Assembly: GCF_000686025.1 (NCBI RefSeq) | Contig: NZ_JMLQ01000004.1 | Span: 248,001 to 312,000, forward strand | Source: Rhodococcus sp. UNC23MFCrub1.1 | GTDB taxonomy: Bacteria; Actinomycetota; Actinomycetes; Mycobacteriales; Mycobacteriaceae | Length of the DNA stretch: 64,000 bases | Direction: 5' to 3' | In this document: in pieces, positions 17,654 to 27,982 of the stretch | How the letters are laid out: every line of letters starts with the position of its first letter | Position numbering within the stretch: position 1 is the stretch's first letter | Made by a program: the position numbers and the translations under genes | Notes under the pieces: model-generated | Told to the model about the DNA's origin: nothing | Databases searched by the model: none | What the model saw: only the letters and a program-made list of their open reading frames with translations

Positions 17654-18934
17654 CCCGGTGACCGCGGGCGTCCGGTCGTATCCCTTGCGGTCGTAGATCG
17701 CGATCACCAGAGCGCCGAGGACCAGGCCGATGACGTGCCCGAGCAGCGTCATGCCGAGTCCGTGGGCGAGACCCGAGTTCCAGCGTGAGTCGAAGTAGAG
17801 GATCGAGCGCACGGCGAGATACACCTGATGCATCGGTTCGAATTGGGCGAGCCACCCGAAGAGCGCAGGTGACGCCTGGATCGGGATGGTGGCGCCGGCG
17901 GACGGCAGGCCCAGGATCACGAAGACGACGAGGTTGAGGATCAGCCCCGGAGTGCCGAAGATCGACAGCACCGACACCGCGGTGATCCCGACGGCCGAGA
18001 TCGCCAGCACTCCGAAGAGCCACAGACCCAGCGCATTCGGGATCGGCATGCCCAGTGCGGTGGCGATCGCGACGTAGAGACCGGACACCACGAACCCGAT
18101 CACCACCATCGTGAGCCATTTCGCGGCGAGCACGCGCAGGCGACTGTCGGTGGATCGGCGACGCTGCAGGAAGGTGGGGCCGAACTCGAGCGGCACGAAG
18201 CCGAGTGCGCCGTCGACGAGAGCGCTGGCGATCATCGCGCCGGTGAATCCGGCGAGCACGAGCAGCAGGGCGTAGTAGAAGGCGGACAGCCCGAGCCCCG
18301 TGCCGTCCGGAAGTGGGTCGTAGGGAGTGACGACGATGTCGACCGGCGCAGCCAGTGTGAGGGCCGCGGCCCCGGAGAGGGTGGCGCCCGCGGGCAGTGC
18401 CTCGATCACTTGCGTCGTGAGTCGTTCTCCCAGAGTGCCGTTCGCGGAGTCGAGCGCCGTGTCGCCGATGGTGGTCATGAGGGAGGAACCGAGTGTGCCG
18501 GCACGCGGATTGGTCATGATCGTCACGATGGGTCGCTCGATGTCGCCCGCCACGACGGAGGCCTGCGTCAGGATCGACACTCGTTTGGTGAAGTCGCTCG
18601 GCACGACGATCGCGCCGTAGACGTCGCCGTTCGCGAGGAGGTTCTGCGCCTCCGCGATACCGACCTGCTTCAGATCGATCTTCTCCGCGTCGATGCCGTC
18701 CGCGATGCCCTGGCCGATCTGCTGCCCCAGGTTCGCCTGCTCACCGTTCGGCAGCACGTCGCCCTCGTCGCTGACCACCAGTGCCACCGGGAAGTGGCGG
18801 AGGTTCTCCTTGGGGTCGAGGATGCCGCCGAGGTACAGCGCCGCGAGCAGCGACATGACGACGGAGACCGCGACGACCGGCAGCACCCAGGTGGTGGGGC
18901 GCCGGAATGCGGGCGCAGCGGCTTCGGGGGACAT
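17588..18934 (-). CDS. DUF3533 membrane protein (YhgE/Pip-like, ABC-2 permease-like)
   Basis: A 448-residue membrane protein. One N-terminal helix (about 17-36) is followed by a ~180-residue extracytoplasmic domain containing NGDVYGAIVVPSDF, then about five or six helices at the C-terminus and a hydrophilic acidic tail. This layout matches DUF3533/YhgE proteins, related to ABC-2 permeases and to phage-infection protein Pip. Related genes are often next to TetR regulators, as here, and are suspected of drug or lipid efflux; no ATPase is adjacent. ATG has GGAAGG about 6 nt upstream. Its 3' end overlaps the D-2-hydroxyacid dehydrogenase gene by 66 bp on the opposite strand. Confidence 0.82.
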   Translation of the reverse strand: MSPEAAAPAFRRPTTWVLPVVAVSVVMSLLAALYLGGILDPKENLRHFPVALVVSDEGDVLPNGEQANLGQQIGQGIADGIDAEKIDLKQVGIAEAQNLLANGDVYGAIVVPSDFTKRVSILTQASVVAGDIERPIVTIMTNPRAGTLGSSLMTTIGDTALDSANGTLGERLTTQVIEALPAGATLSGAAALTLAAPVDIVVTPYDPLPDGTGLGLSAFYYALLLVLAGFTGAMIASALVDGALGFVPLEFGPTFLQRRRSTDSRLRVLAAKWLTMVVIGFVVSGLYVAIATALGMPIPNALGLWLFGVLAISAVGITAVSVLSIFGTPGLILNLVVFVILGLPSAGATIPIQASPALFGWLAQFEPMHQVYLAVRSILYFDSRWNSGLAHGLGMTLLGHVIGLVLGALVIAIYDRKGYDRTPAVTGSPGDEPEGLVDDVAQRSAGRE

Positions 18935-18968
18935 GGCGGGCCTTCCGTCGGCAAGTTCTCGGGTGACC

Positions 18969-18998
18969 GATACACATCTGTATCGTCTCGTTCGATAC
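18969..18998. promoter_or_regulatory. Two overlapping inverted repeats, predicted TetR operator
   Basis: GATACA-N4-TGTATC (18969-18984) overlaps GTATCG-N7-CGATAC (18980-18998). Both are perfect 6-bp-arm palindromes in the 75-bp divergent gap between the DUF3533 gene and the tetR gene. The right arm runs into TACGAT (18996-19001), a TANNNT -10 that would start tetR transcription at or next to its ATG (19010). Binding by the adjacent TetR protein would block both promoters. Confidence 0.7.
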
Positions 18999-19009
18999 GA
19001 TAGTGCATC

Positions 19010-19660
19010 ATGGCGGCGACTTCAGGCAACGTGACCGCGAGAACAGGCAGGACCGCCACTCGCAGCAGAGCACAGACTCGCGAGCGAGTGCTGGACGGCG
19101 CCCTCGAGGTGTTCGTCGAACGGGGTTTCGGGCGATCGACCCCGGAACAGATCTGCGAGCGAGCGGGATTCACTCGCGGAGCGTTCTACTCGAACTTCTC
19201 GTCGATGGACGAGGTCTTTCTCGAACTGTGGACGCGACAGGCGTCGGGACTGATCACGCGGGTACGCGGAGTGGTCGACGCCCTGGAGTACGACGCGTCC
19301 GACGGACGGTCCTTCGAGGAGATCGTCGTGGCAGCGCTGAGCGGACTGGTCGGCGACGTGTCGTGGCACGTACTCATGGCGGAGTTCGGCGCCCACGCGG
19401 CGCGGAACCCGGGGCTGGCGGCCGTGGTGACCGGGCACCGGGCCGCGCTCCGTGACGCCCTGCGTCCCATGATCATTCACGGTCTCGCGATCCACGGGCG
19501 CGAGGTGGCGGTGGACGACGACACCCTCGGTCGGGGTGTCGTCGCCGCCTACGAAGGAGCGATGGCCCAGGCGATGATCGAGCCGGCCAACCCGGTACCC
19601 GCGCGACTCGCCCTCGAGCTCGTGGCCGCGGTCATATGGTCGTTCTCGCGCGAGCGCTGA
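19010..19660 (+). CDS. TetR-family transcriptional regulator
   Basis: A 216-residue regulator. The N-terminal helix-turn-helix includes RERVLDGALEVFVERGFGRSTPEQICERAGFTRG in segments typical of the family, followed by AFYSNFSSMDEVF. The remaining ~150 residues form the variable ligand-binding domain. It is divergent from the DUF3533 membrane protein gene and the gap holds nested palindromes, so it most likely represses that gene and itself. There is no Shine-Dalgarno before ATG 19010 and TACGAT lies 8 nt upstream, consistent with a leaderless transcript. Confidence 0.9.
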   Translation: MAATSGNVTARTGRTATRSRAQTRERVLDGALEVFVERGFGRSTPEQICERAGFTRGAFYSNFSSMDEVFLELWTRQASGLITRVRGVVDALEYDASDGRSFEEIVVAALSGLVGDVSWHVLMAEFGAHAARNPGLAAVVTGHRAALRDALRPMIIHGLAIHGREVAVDDDTLGRGVVAAYEGAMAQAMIEPANPVPARLALELVAAVIWSFSRER

Positions 19661-19661
19661 C

Positions 19662-20771
19662 TCAGAACGCCCGCTCGTACTGCGGAGGTGTGGCCGGGGT
19701 GATGTCCGCGCCGAGCTCGCGTGCCGCACGACGGGCCCAGTAGGGGTCGCGTAGCAGTTCGCGCGCCAGGAACACGGCCACGGCCTCGCCGGACCCGATG
19801 ATGTCCTCGGCCTGCTTGGGCTCGGTGATCAGTCCGACAGCGGCCGCGGGGATGCGCGTCTCGCTCTGGATGCGCCGGGCGAACGGCACCTGGTAGCCGG
19901 GTTCGACGGGGATGGACGCCTTCGCGACGTTGCCACCCGTGGAGACGTCGACGAGGTCGACACCGTGATCCTCGAGCTGCTGGGTGAGCAGAACGGTCTG
20001 GTCGGGCGTCCAGGCCTCGGAGTCGACGCCGCGCTCCTCGCCGGTCCAGTCGGTCGCGGACACGCGCACGAAGACGGGCTTGTCGGCCGGCCACACCTCG
20101 CGGATCGCGTCGACCACGCGCAGGGTCAGGCGGATACGACCCTCGAAGCTGCCGCCGTACTCGTCGGTCCGGTGGTTGCTGGCCGGGGACAGGAACTGGT
20201 GCAGCAGGTAACCGTGCGCCGCGTGCACCTCGGCCACGTCGAAGCCGGCGGCCAGCGCGCGTACCGCGGCGGAGCGGAAGTCGTCGACGACCTTGTCGAT
20301 GTCCGCGGTCGTCATCTCGCGCGGAGCCGGGTAGTGGCCGAACTCGACAGCGCTGGGTCCGACCGTCTCCCACGCGAGGGAGTCGTCCGCCGCCAGCGGC
20401 TTTCCGCCACGCCACGGTGCGTCGGTGGACGCCTTGCGACCGGCGTGGGCCAACTGGATCGCGGGCACACTGCCGTGCTGCCGGATCTCGGTGACCACCT
20501 CGGCCAACGCGTTCGCCTGTTGGTCGTTCCAGATGCCGAGGTCCCACGGCGTGATGCGGCCCTCCGGGCTCACCGACGCCGCCTCGGTCATCACCAGGCC
20601 GACGCCGCCGACGGCACGCGAGACGAGGTGAGTCCGGTGCCACGGCGTGACCGCGCCCGTCGAGGGTCCCTCCGCGTCCGCCGAGTACTGGCACATCGGC
20701 GACATCCACACCCGGTTGGGAAAGGTGACCTCACGCAGGGTCAAGGGCTCGAACAGCAGGCTCACAGTCAT
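19662..20771 (-). CDS. NADH:flavin oxidoreductase, Old Yellow Enzyme (YqjM-like)
   Basis: A 369-residue FMN ene-reductase. The N-terminus FPNRVWMSPMCQYSAD with its Cys is characteristic of the YqjM subclass. The active-site pair is in AEVHAAHGYLLHQFLSP, and SNHRTDEYGGSFEGR is the family signature. It reduces activated C=C bonds (enones, nitro compounds) with NAD(P)H and may serve detoxification. The start is ambiguous: GAGGAG directly touches ATG 20771, whereas GTG two codons later (20765) has an ideal 6-nt spacing, so the true N-terminus may be V-S-L-L. It is convergent with tetR, 1 bp apart. Confidence 0.92.
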   Translation of the reverse strand: MTVSLLFEPLTLREVTFPNRVWMSPMCQYSADAEGPSTGAVTPWHRTHLVSRAVGGVGLVMTEAASVSPEGRITPWDLGIWNDQQANALAEVVTEIRQHGSVPAIQLAHAGRKASTDAPWRGGKPLAADDSLAWETVGPSAVEFGHYPAPREMTTADIDKVVDDFRSAAVRALAAGFDVAEVHAAHGYLLHQFLSPASNHRTDEYGGSFEGRIRLTLRVVDAIREVWPADKPVFVRVSATDWTGEERGVDSEAWTPDQTVLLTQQLEDHGVDLVDVSTGGNVAKASIPVEPGYQVPFARRIQSETRIPAAAVGLITEPKQAEDIIGSGEAVAVFLARELLRDPYWARRAARELGADITPATPPQYERAF

Positions 20772-20921
20772 CTCCTCGTCTCGTCCGACACGCGCGCCGT
20801 CCACGACGACAGCGCTCAGGATGAACGAACAATCGGGCCGGGCGATCATTCCCGTCGGCCGGATCGTCCCGGGTGCGCTCGGGCGTACGGGCTGGTGGGA
20901 GCGTGACCTACCCTGGACGGC

Positions 20922-22199
20922 GTGACTGCCACCACCAGCGCCGAGGTGTCCACCCCCGATGCTCTCGAAGCGGACGTGCACGACGCTGCTGCCCGCGCCC
21001 GGGCCGCCGCGCGCGCGCTCGCTCTGCTGACGACCGCGCGCAAGGACGACGCGCTGCACGCCGCGGCGGACGCCGTCCTGGCCTCCGCCGACGCGATCCT
21101 CGCCGCCAACAGCGAGGACCTCGCACTCGCCGAGGCGTCCGGCACCCCGCCCTCGCAGCTCGACCGACTGCGGCTGACCCCCGACCGCATCGACGGCATC
21201 GCCGCCGGACTGCGCCAGGTGGCGTCTCTGCCGGATCCCGTGGGGGAGTTCCTCGAGGGTCGGACCCTGCCCAACGGACTCGAGATCCGGCAGCTCGCGG
21301 TGCCGCTCGGCGTCGTCGGCATGATCTACGAAGCCCGGCCCAACGTCACGGTCGACGCGTTCGGGCTCACTCTGAAGTCGGGCAACGCCGTCCTCCTGCG
21401 GGGGTCGTCCTCCGCCGCGCGATCGAACGCCGCGCTGGTGGGTGTTCTGCGGGCGGCCCTGTCGGCGCTGGACCTTCCCGCCGACGCCGTCCAACTCCTG
21501 TCCAGCGAGGATCGAGCGACGGTCACGCACCTCATCCGGGCTCGCGGACTCGTCGACGTCGTCATCCCGCGCGGTGGGGCCGGCCTCATCTCGGCGGTGG
21601 TGCGCGACGCGACGGTGCCCACCATCGAGACCGGTGTCGGCAACTGCCACGTCTACGTGCACGCGTCCGCGGACCTCGACATGGCCGAGCGCATCCTGCT
21701 CAACGCGAAGACACGTCGAGTGAGCGTGTGCAACGCCGCGGAGACGGTGCTGATCGACGCCGCCGTGGCCGACGTGGCGGTGCCGCGTCTGGTGCAGGCG
21801 TTGTCGGACAACGGCGTACGTGTCCACGGCGATCTTCCCGGTCTCGTTCCGGCCACCGAGAACGACTGGGCCGACGAGTACCTGTCCGACGACATCGCCC
21901 TCGCCGTCGTCGACGACCTGGATGCCGCCGTCGCGCACATCGACAGGTACGGCACGGGACACACCGAGGCGATCGTGGCATCGGATCTCGCTGCCACACG
22001 GGCGTTCTCGGCTCGGGTGGACGCAGCGGCCGTCATGGTCAACGCCTCCACCGCGTTCACGGACGGTGAGCAGTTCGGCTTCGGAGCCGAGATCGGCATC
22101 TCCACCCAGAAGCTCCACGCCCGCGGCCCGATGGGGCTGCGGGAACTCACCTCGACCAAGTGGATCGTGCAGGGCGACGGGCACATTCGTCCGGCCTGA
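20922..22199 (+). CDS. proA: Gamma-glutamyl phosphate reductase
   Basis: A 425-residue NADPH-dependent enzyme of proline synthesis that converts gamma-glutamyl phosphate to glutamate semialdehyde. The catalytic Cys270 is in [30 protein letters not shown] and LLRGSSSA are cofactor-binding segments, and the C-terminus [10 protein letters not shown] is conserved. Length is normal. GTG 20922 is preceded by TACCCT (20909-20914) with a 7-nt gap and no Shine-Dalgarno, consistent with a leaderless mRNA. It is followed by the MoxR/VWA pair, the order also found at the proA locus of M. tuberculosis. Confidence 0.96.
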   Translation: MTATTSAEVSTPDALEADVHDAAARARAAARALALLTTARKDDALHAAADAVLASADAILAANSEDLALAEASGTPPSQLDRLRLTPDRIDGIAAGLRQVASLPDPVGEFLEGRTLPNGLEIRQLAVPLGVVGMIYEARPNVTVDAFGLTLKSGNAVLLRGSSSAARSNAALVGVLRAALSALDLPADAVQLLSSEDRATVTHLIRARGLVDVVIPRGGAGLISAVVRDATVPTIETGVGNCHVYVHASADLDMAERILLNAKTRRVSVCNAAETVLIDAAVADVAVPRLVQALSDNGVRVHGDLPGLVPATENDWADEYLSDDIALAVVDDLDAAVAHIDRYGTGHTEAIVASDLAATRAFSARVDAAAVMVNASTAFTDGEQFGFGAEIGISTQKLHARGPMGLRELTSTKWIVQGDGHIRPA

Positions 22200-22240
22200 C
22201 CCGCCTCCACCACCTCTCTGGAACAACCGAAAGGCCCGGC

Positions 22241-23122
22241 GTGACGCAGACGTACTCCGACATCGTTCCGTTCTTCTCCGACGTCGACGACGTGGCGACC
22301 CGCCTCGCCGCCACGGGGTACCTCGCCGACAAGGCGACCGCCACGGCGGTGTTCCTCGCCGATCGTCTGGGCAAGCCGCTGCTCATCGAGGGCCCGGCAG
22401 GTGTCGGCAAGACGGAGCTGGCTCGCGCCGTCTCGCAGGCCGCGGGAGCCGAACTGGTCCGCCTGCAGTGCTACGAGGGCGTCGACGAGGCGCGGGCACT
22501 GTACGAGTGGAACCACGCGAAGCAGATCCTGCGCATCCAGTCGAGTTCCGGCGCGGGGTGGGACGAGACACGCCACGACGTGTTCTCCGAGGAGTTCCTG
22601 CTGTCGCGGCCCCTGCTCACGGCGATCCGTCGATCGGATCCCACCGTGCTGCTGATCGACGAGACCGACAAGGCGGACATCGAGATCGAGGGCCTGCTCC
22701 TCGAAGTGCTCAGCGACTTCGCGATCACCGTGCCGGAGCTCGGCACCATCTCGGCGACCAGGCGGCCGTTCACGGTGCTGACCTCCAACGCGACACGCGA
22801 GTTGTCGGAGGCGCTGAAGCGTCGCTGCCTGTTCCTGCATCTCGACTTCCCGGACGCCGACCTGGAGCGGCGCATCCTGGCCAGCCGGGTCCCGGAGCTG
22901 CCGGAGGCGATGGCCGAGCAGATGGTGCGCATCGTGCAGGTGTTGCGGGACATGCAGTTGCAGAAGTTGCCGTCGGTCGCCGAGACCATCGACTGGGGCC
23001 GCACCCTGCTGGCTCTGGGCATGGACGAGGTGAGCGACACGGCCGTGCGGTCGACGCTCGGCGTCATTCTCAAGCACCGCTCCGATCAGGACCGCGCCGT
23101 CGCCGAACTCCGACTCGGCTGA
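22241..23122 (+). CDS. MoxR-family AAA+ ATPase
   Basis: A 293-residue AAA+ ATPase. Walker A (EGPAGVGKTELA) is near residue 50, Walker B (LLIDETDKAD) near 144, and TSNATRELSEALKRRCLF covers sensor 1 and the arginine-finger region. MoxR proteins act with von Willebrand factor A proteins in maturing or remodelling metalloenzymes and other complexes. The VWA partner is the next gene, 3 bp downstream. GTG 22241 was chosen over an upstream in-frame start because GAAAGG lies about 6-8 nt before it and it fits the family N-terminus. Confidence 0.88.
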   Translation: MTQTYSDIVPFFSDVDDVATRLAATGYLADKATATAVFLADRLGKPLLIEGPAGVGKTELARAVSQAAGAELVRLQCYEGVDEARALYEWNHAKQILRIQSSSGAGWDETRHDVFSEEFLLSRPLLTAIRRSDPTVLLIDETDKADIEIEGLLLEVLSDFAITVPELGTISATRRPFTVLTSNATRELSEALKRRCLFLHLDFPDADLERRILASRVPELPEAMAEQMVRIVQVLRDMQLQKLPSVAETIDWGRTLLALGMDEVSDTAVRSTLGVILKHRSDQDRAVAELRLG

Positions 23123-23125
23123 CCC

Positions 23126-24568
23126 GTGACCGGGACGGTGGACATCTCCGGCATCCCCGCACACCTGGTGGGGTTCGTGGAGGCGCTGCGTCGCCGCGGT
23201 ATCGACGTCGGCCCGTCGGAGACGGTCGACGCGGGCGCGGTGCTGGCCGTTCTCGACATCCTCGATCGGGTGGTGGTGCGGGAGGGTCTCGCGTGCGCGC
23301 TGGTGCGCCGACCCGGCCATCGCCCCGCGTTCGACGCGCTCTTCGATCTGTGGTTCCCGGCCGCGATCGGTGCGCGGACCGCCGACGAGGAGAACACGGT
23401 CGGCCCGCCTCTCGCCGAGGACGGCACCGTCGATCTCGACGCTCTGAAACACGTGCTGGCGGAGCTGCTCGCGGACGGTTCCGCGGAGGCCATGGCGCAG
23501 GTCGAGCGCCTGGTGGGCGACATCGTCGAGACCTACGGCAAGTACAGCTCCAGCCGCGGCGAGTCGTTCTCGGAGTACCAGACGCTGCGCACGGTGGAGC
23601 CGTCGACGCTGCTGGCGAAGATTCTCGACGGACTGATCGGCCGCTCCAGCGGTCCCGGTGCACCCACGACCGGCGAGTTCGAGTCCGAACTGGCCCGTCG
23701 GACGGCCGCGGTCCGCATCGCGGAGTTCCGGTCGATGATCGAGAAGGAGACCCGTCGCCGCACCGCCGAGGTGCTGGGCAAGGAACGGGTGGCGTCCTAC
23801 GGCGTCCCGCGCCTGGCCGAGGACGTCGACTTCCTCCGCGCGTCCGAGTCGGAACTGGCGGCCCTCCGCAAGAACGTCGCTCCGTTGGCGCGGCTCCTGG
23901 CGAGCCGACTGGCGGCCCGTCGACGGCGGTCGCGAGCGGGGTCGATCGACCTGCGGCGCACCCTGCGCAAGTCCTTGTCGACGGGCGGCGTCCCCATCGA
24001 CCTGGCCAACCGCAAGCCCCGCACCGCGCGGCCCGAACTGGTGATCTTCTGCGACGTCTCGGGATCGGTCGCCGGCTTCAGCCAGTTCACCCTGCTGCTC
24101 GTGCACACGTTGCGCGAACAGTTCTCCCGAGTGCGTGTCTTCGCGTTCATCGACACCGCCGACGAGGTGACCCGGTTCTTCGACGCCTCGGCCGGACGCG
24201 CGTCGCTCGCCGAGTCGATGTCGCGCATGATCGCGGAGTCGGAGCTGATCACCTACGACGGCCATTCCGACTACGGCCACTCCTTCGAGACCTTCACCGC
24301 GCATCACCTCGATGCCATCGGTCCTCGGGCGTCGCTGTTGATCCTGGGCGATGCCCGCACCAACTACCGCGATCCGCGCACCGAGTCCCTCGCCCGCATG
24401 GTCACCGTCGCCCGGCACGCGCACTGGCTCAACCCCGAGCCGAAGGCGCAGTGGGGGACCGGTGACTCGGCCGCCGACGTCTATCGGCGGGTGATCTCGA
24501 TGCACGAGTGCCGGTCGGCGGCGCAACTGGCCGAGGTCGTGTCGCGGCTCCTTCCCACGGGATCCTGA
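23126..24568 (+). CDS. VWA domain-containing protein (CoxE-like), MoxR partner
   Basis: A 480-residue protein. The C-terminal part is a von Willebrand factor A domain with an intact metal-ion-dependent adhesion site, DVSGS at residues 310-314. The N-terminal ~290 residues are helical and hydrophilic, with a basic stretch ([10 protein letters not shown]) before the VWA fold. The layout is that of CoxE-type proteins. Such proteins are recruited by their paired MoxR ATPase. GTG start 3 bp after the MoxR stop; no membrane segment is seen, so a cytoplasmic complex is expected. The client is unknown. Confidence 0.85.
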   Translation: MTGTVDISGIPAHLVGFVEALRRRGIDVGPSETVDAGAVLAVLDILDRVVVREGLACALVRRPGHRPAFDALFDLWFPAAIGARTADEENTVGPPLAEDGTVDLDALKHVLAELLADGSAEAMAQVERLVGDIVETYGKYSSSRGESFSEYQTLRTVEPSTLLAKILDGLIGRSSGPGAPTTGEFESELARRTAAVRIAEFRSMIEKETRRRTAEVLGKERVASYGVPRLAEDVDFLRASESELAALRKNVAPLARLLASRLAARRRRSRAGSIDLRRTLRKSLSTGGVPIDLANRKPRTARPELVIFCDVSGSVAGFSQFTLLLVHTLREQFSRVRVFAFIDTADEVTRFFDASAGRASLAESMSRMIAESELITYDGHSDYGHSFETFTAHHLDAIGPRASLLILGDARTNYRDPRTESLARMVTVARHAHWLNPEPKAQWGTGDSAADVYRRVISMHECRSAAQLAEVVSRLLPTGS

Positions 24569-24626
24569 CGTCTCTCGGTTCGGCCGAATCCTCTGTTCGG
24601 GGCAGGTCCACGTAGAGTCGTCACTC

Positions 24627-25373
24627 GTGCAGGAACCGACGACGCCGCCCGAGGGCCGACGCCCGCGACGTCTCGGCGTCATGGGTGGCACGTTCGACCC
24701 CATTCACCACGGGCACCTCGTGGCCGCCAGTGAGGTCGCCGACCGGTTCCAGCTCGACGAGGTCGTCTTCGTTCCCACCGGCCAGCCCTGGCAGAAGCAG
24801 GACCGGACGGTGAGCCCGGCGGAGGACCGCTACCTCATGACGGTCGTCGCCACCGCGTCGAACCCTCGCTTCTCCGTCAGCCGCGTCGACCTCGACCGTG
24901 CCAAGCCGACGTACACCGTCGACACGCTTCGCGATCTCGCCGACCAGCATCCCGGTGACCAGTTGTTCTTCATCACCGGGGCCGATGCTCTCAGCAGCAT
25001 CATCGGCTGGCAGAACTGGCAGGAACTGTTCGAGCTGGCCCGCTTCGTCGGCGTGTCCCGCCCCGGGTACGAACTGGGTGCCGACCATCTGGCCGAGTAC
25101 CTCGATCGGTTGCCGAAGGACGTCCTGACCCTCGTGGAGATCCCGGCTCTGGCCATCTCGTCCACGGAATGTCGACGGCGTGCCGCCGAGAACCGTCCCG
25201 TCTGGTACCTCGTGCCGGACGGCGTCGTCCAGTACATCTCGAAGCGGGACCTGTACCGACCCGCCGGGGAGGAGCGTCACGACGGCATCGCGACCGTCTC
25301 CGAGCCCGCACCCCAGCACACCGGCACTTCCGCCACCACCGCATCAGCCCTACCAGGAGAGAACACCACGTGA
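24627..25373 (+). CDS. nadD: Nicotinate-nucleotide adenylyltransferase
   Basis: A 248-residue nucleotidyltransferase making deamido-NAD from nicotinate mononucleotide and [15 protein letters not shown] contains the HxGH-type ATP motif; [10 protein letters not shown] and the C-terminal ISSTECRRR (ISSTxxR) are diagnostic. The C-terminus extends ~40 residues past the core. GTG 24627 has TAGAGT (24613-24618) 8 nt upstream and no Shine-Dalgarno, so the transcript is probably leaderless. Its stop overlaps the rsfS GTG. The order nadD-rsfS-gpgP-octT matches M. tuberculosis Rv2421c-Rv2418c. Confidence 0.95.
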   Translation: MQEPTTPPEGRRPRRLGVMGGTFDPIHHGHLVAASEVADRFQLDEVVFVPTGQPWQKQDRTVSPAEDRYLMTVVATASNPRFSVSRVDLDRAKPTYTVDTLRDLADQHPGDQLFFITGADALSSIIGWQNWQELFELARFVGVSRPGYELGADHLAEYLDRLPKDVLTLVEIPALAISSTECRRRAAENRPVWYLVPDGVVQYISKRDLYRPAGEERHDGIATVSEPAPQHTGTSATTASALPGENTT

Positions 25374-25825
25374 GCGCTACACCCGAGGCCATCAGGGTCG
25401 CCAGCATCGCCGCACTCGCGGCGGACGAGAAGCTCGCCGCCGACGTCATGGCCCTCGACGTCTCCGACCAGCTGGTCATCACCGACTGCTTCGTCATCGC
25501 GTCGGCACCCAACGAGCGCCAGGTCAACGCCATCGTCGAGAACATCGAGGAGAAGCTCCGCGAGGCGGGCAGCCAGCCCGTTCGTCGTGAGGGCACCCGC
25601 GAGGGCCGATGGGCACTGCTCGACTACGTCGACGTGGTCGTCCACGTGCTCCACAACGACGAGCGTCACTTCTACGCCCTCGAGCGTCTGTGGAAGGACT
25701 GCCCGGTCCTCGAGATCGAGGGTCTCGGAGCCACGGACACCTCGACGCAGTACGGCACCGACGATCACGGTGTCGACGACGCCCTCGACCACGGTGTCGA
25801 TCGCGTCACCGAACCGGACGAGTGA
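25370..25825 (+). CDS. rsfS: Ribosomal silencing factor
   Basis: A 151-residue RsfS/Iojap protein that binds L14 on the 50S subunit and blocks subunit joining in starvation. Recognisable segments are [28 protein letters not shown] (in parts), the [19 protein letters not shown] strand and FYALERLW. The C-terminal ~30 residues after the core are acidic and low-complexity. GTG 25370 overlaps the nadD stop and has CAGGAGAG about 9 nt upstream. The stop overlaps the next GTG. Confidence 0.93.
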   Translation: MSATPEAIRVASIAALAADEKLAADVMALDVSDQLVITDCFVIASAPNERQVNAIVENIEEKLREAGSQPVRREGTREGRWALLDYVDVVVHVLHNDERHFYALERLWKDCPVLEIEGLGATDTSTQYGTDDHGVDDALDHGVDRVTEPDE

Positions 25826-26463
25826 CGTCCGTTCGTCGGTTGGTGCTGCTCCGGCACGGTCAGACCGAGTACAACGCGGCCTCGCGCATGCAGGGTCATC
25901 TCGACACCGACCTGACCGAGCTGGGTCGCACACAGGCCGAGGTCGCCGCTCGAGCGTTGGCATTGCTGCAGCCGCATCGCATCGTCTCGTCCGATCTGCG
26001 ACGGGCACACGACACGGCGACCGCGCTGTCGACGGCCACGGGTGTTCCCGTCGAGCTCGACCAGCGGCTCCGGGAGACGCACCTCGGTGACTGGCAGGGG
26101 CTGACGCACTTCGACGTCGACGACGTCTCACCCGGCGTCCGCGAATCGTGGCGCGCCGACGCCGAGTTCCGTCCGCCGGGCGGCGAGTCGCGCGTGGACG
26201 TCGCCGAGCGCTCGATGCCGCTGATCCAGGAGCTGCTGAAGGACCCGGAGTGGACCACGGCGCCCGTCGTCGTGGTCGCCCACGGTGGAACCATCGCCGC
26301 GCTCACGGCCGCACTGCTCGATCTGCCGGTCGACCGGTGGCCGGTGCTCGGGGGACTGGGGAATGCCAGCTGGGTGCAGGTCGCCGGACACGGAACGGAC
26401 GACGTCTCCTGGCGCCTGGACGTGTGGAACGCGACGGCCGCCGTGGCGGGTGACGTTCTCTGA
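25822..26463 (+). CDS. gpgP: Glucosyl-3-phosphoglycerate phosphatase
   Basis: A 213-residue histidine phosphatase. The catalytic RHG is Arg11-His12-Gly13 ([10 protein letters not shown]), and the second His is in [18 protein letters not shown] and [15 protein letters not shown] closely match mycobacterial GpgP (Rv2419c), which dephosphorylates glucosyl-3-phosphoglycerate in methylglucose lipopolysaccharide synthesis. The next gene is octT from the same pathway, which supports this over a generic phosphoglycerate mutase. The GTG overlaps the rsfS stop and the TGA overlaps the octT ATG. Confidence 0.9.
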   Translation: MTSVRRLVLLRHGQTEYNAASRMQGHLDTDLTELGRTQAEVAARALALLQPHRIVSSDLRRAHDTATALSTATGVPVELDQRLRETHLGDWQGLTHFDVDDVSPGVRESWRADAEFRPPGGESRVDVAERSMPLIQELLKDPEWTTAPVVVVAHGGTIAALTAALLDLPVDRWPVLGGLGNASWVQVAGHGTDDVSWRLDVWNATAAVAGDVL

Positions 26464-27185
26464 TGTCCGCCGCGGATCGCCCGGTCCTGCTCGTCCTCGC
26501 GGATTCGCTCGCGTACTACGGTCCCGAGGGCGGTCTGCCGGCCGATCATCCCCGCATCTGGCCCACCCTCGTCGCGCGCGAACTGGGGTGGGACGTCGAG
26601 CTCGTCGGTCGCATCGGCTGGACCTGCCGCGACGCCTGGTGGGCACTCACCCAGGATCCCCGTGTGTGGGCGTCGATACCGCGTGCCGGGGCGGTGGTCC
26701 TCGCGACCGGCGGGATGGACTCGTTGCCGTCACCTCTGCCGACGGCCCTGCGGGAGCAGATCCGCTACGTCCGACCGCCCATCCTGCGGCGCGGTGTGCG
26801 CGCCGCCTACGGGTGGCTGCAGCCGCGGCTCTCACACCTGGGCCGTCCGGTGGCCCTGCCGCCGCATCTGAGTGTCGACTACCTCGAGCAGATCCGCGCC
26901 GCCCTCGCGGCAGTGCGTCCGGAGATACCCGTCATCGCGACGCTCCCGTCGGTGCATCGATGCGACGCCTACGGACGAGTGCACACCGGCCGCGAACCAG
27001 CGGTGCGCGCGACTACGGCGTGGGCGGTGGGACACGATCTCCCGCTCGTCGACCTCAAGGCGGCCGTCGAGGAGAACATCGTGTCCGGGAACGCGAATCC
27101 CGATGGTATTCACTGGGGTTGGGACGCACACGTGCGCGTGGCCGAGTCCGTCGTCGCTGCCGTGCGCGCCTCCGCCCGCATCTGA
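26463..27185 (+). CDS. octT: Diglucosylglycerate octanoyltransferase
   Basis: A 240-residue SGNH/GDSL-fold protein corresponding in place and sequence style to M. tuberculosis Rv2418c (OctT), which adds octanoate to diglucosylglycerate in methylglucose lipopolysaccharide synthesis. The nucleophile block is [12 protein letters not shown] (Ser in ADSL), the glycine block [11 protein letters not shown], and the catalytic Asp/His are in [12 protein letters not shown]. The ATG overlaps the gpgP stop. A 77-bp gap to comEA follows; the DegV and eis genes found here in M. tuberculosis are absent. Confidence 0.85.
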   Translation: MSAADRPVLLVLADSLAYYGPEGGLPADHPRIWPTLVARELGWDVELVGRIGWTCRDAWWALTQDPRVWASIPRAGAVVLATGGMDSLPSPLPTALREQIRYVRPPILRRGVRAAYGWLQPRLSHLGRPVALPPHLSVDYLEQIRAALAAVRPEIPVIATLPSVHRCDAYGRVHTGREPAVRATTAWAVGHDLPLVDLKAAVEENIVSGNANPDGIHWGWDAHVRVAESVVAAVRASARI

Positions 27186-27262
27186 TCCACAGGGTCGTGG
27201 CCGTCCACAGATGAGCCCGGCGGCGGCTCGTCTCGTCCTGGCCCGGGCCTACCGTCGCGGGC

Positions 27263-27982
27263 ATGGCACCCGAGATCGCTGCTCCCGAGCCGGCCGACCC
27301 CGACGGCGGCCGGTCCGACGCGGTGCATCGCCGCGCGGGTCTCGTCGGCTCGCGCTTCCGGATCGATCCGGGGTCCCGCGGCGTCCGTGCGCTCGCCGTG
27401 GCCGCCGTCCTTCTCGTGGGCGCCGTGGGGGCGGTGGTGATGCGAGATTCTCCGCAGGTCACCGCGGTGCCGCCGCTTCCTCCTCTGGTCACGGAGTCCG
27501 AGACGCCGACGACGTCGGCACCGGAGTCCGCGGGAGTCGTGGTCAGCGTGCTCGGCGCGGTGGTGCGCCCCGGACTCGTCACCGTTCCCGCCGAGTCCCG
27601 CATCGCCGATGTCGTCGCGGCCGCGGGTGGGCGCCGGGACGACGCGGACCTCTTCGGGCTCAACTGGGCGGCGAAGGTGTCGGACGGTGACCAGGTGGTG
27701 GTGGGGTCGACGACGGGGTCGGTACCGCTCGCTCCAGCGCCCGTGTCCGTGGCCGGTGAGGGGTCGTCCGATGCCGGCGGGAAGGCCCCGGGTCTGGTGT
27801 CGCTGAACGAGGCGACGGAGGCAGAGCTCGATGCCCTGCCCGGTGTCGGTCCGGTGACCGCGGGCGCGATCGTGCAGTGGCGCACCGAGAACGGCGGCTT
27901 CACGTCCGTCGATCAGCTGTCCGAGGTGAGCGGTGTCGGCCCCGCTCGGCTCGAGAAGCTGACGCCCCTGGTCACGGTGTGA
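27263..27982 (+). CDS. comEA: ComEA-family helix-hairpin-helix DNA-binding protein
   Basis: A 239-residue protein. After a basic cytoplasmic N-terminus there is one membrane helix (about residues 45-62, LAVAAVLLVGAVGAVVM). An SLBB-type domain follows (VVVSVLGAVVRPGLVTVP, residues ~90-145), then a linker and a C-terminal helix-hairpin-helix pair (SLNEATEAELDALPGVGPVTAGAI and VSGVGPARLEKL in parts). This is the layout of the DNA receptor of natural transformation, anchored outside the membrane. ATG 27263 has TACCGT (27250-27255) 7 nt upstream and no Shine-Dalgarno. It is coupled to comEC by overlap. Confidence 0.93.
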   Translation: MAPEIAAPEPADPDGGRSDAVHRRAGLVGSRFRIDPGSRGVRALAVAAVLLVGAVGAVVMRDSPQVTAVPPLPPLVTESETPTTSAPESAGVVVSVLGAVVRPGLVTVPAESRIADVVAAAGGRRDDADLFGLNWAAKVSDGDQVVVGSTTGSVPLAPAPVSVAGEGSSDAGGKAPGLVSLNEATEAELDALPGVGPVTAGAIVQWRTENGGFTSVDQLSEVSGVGPARLEKLTPLVTV

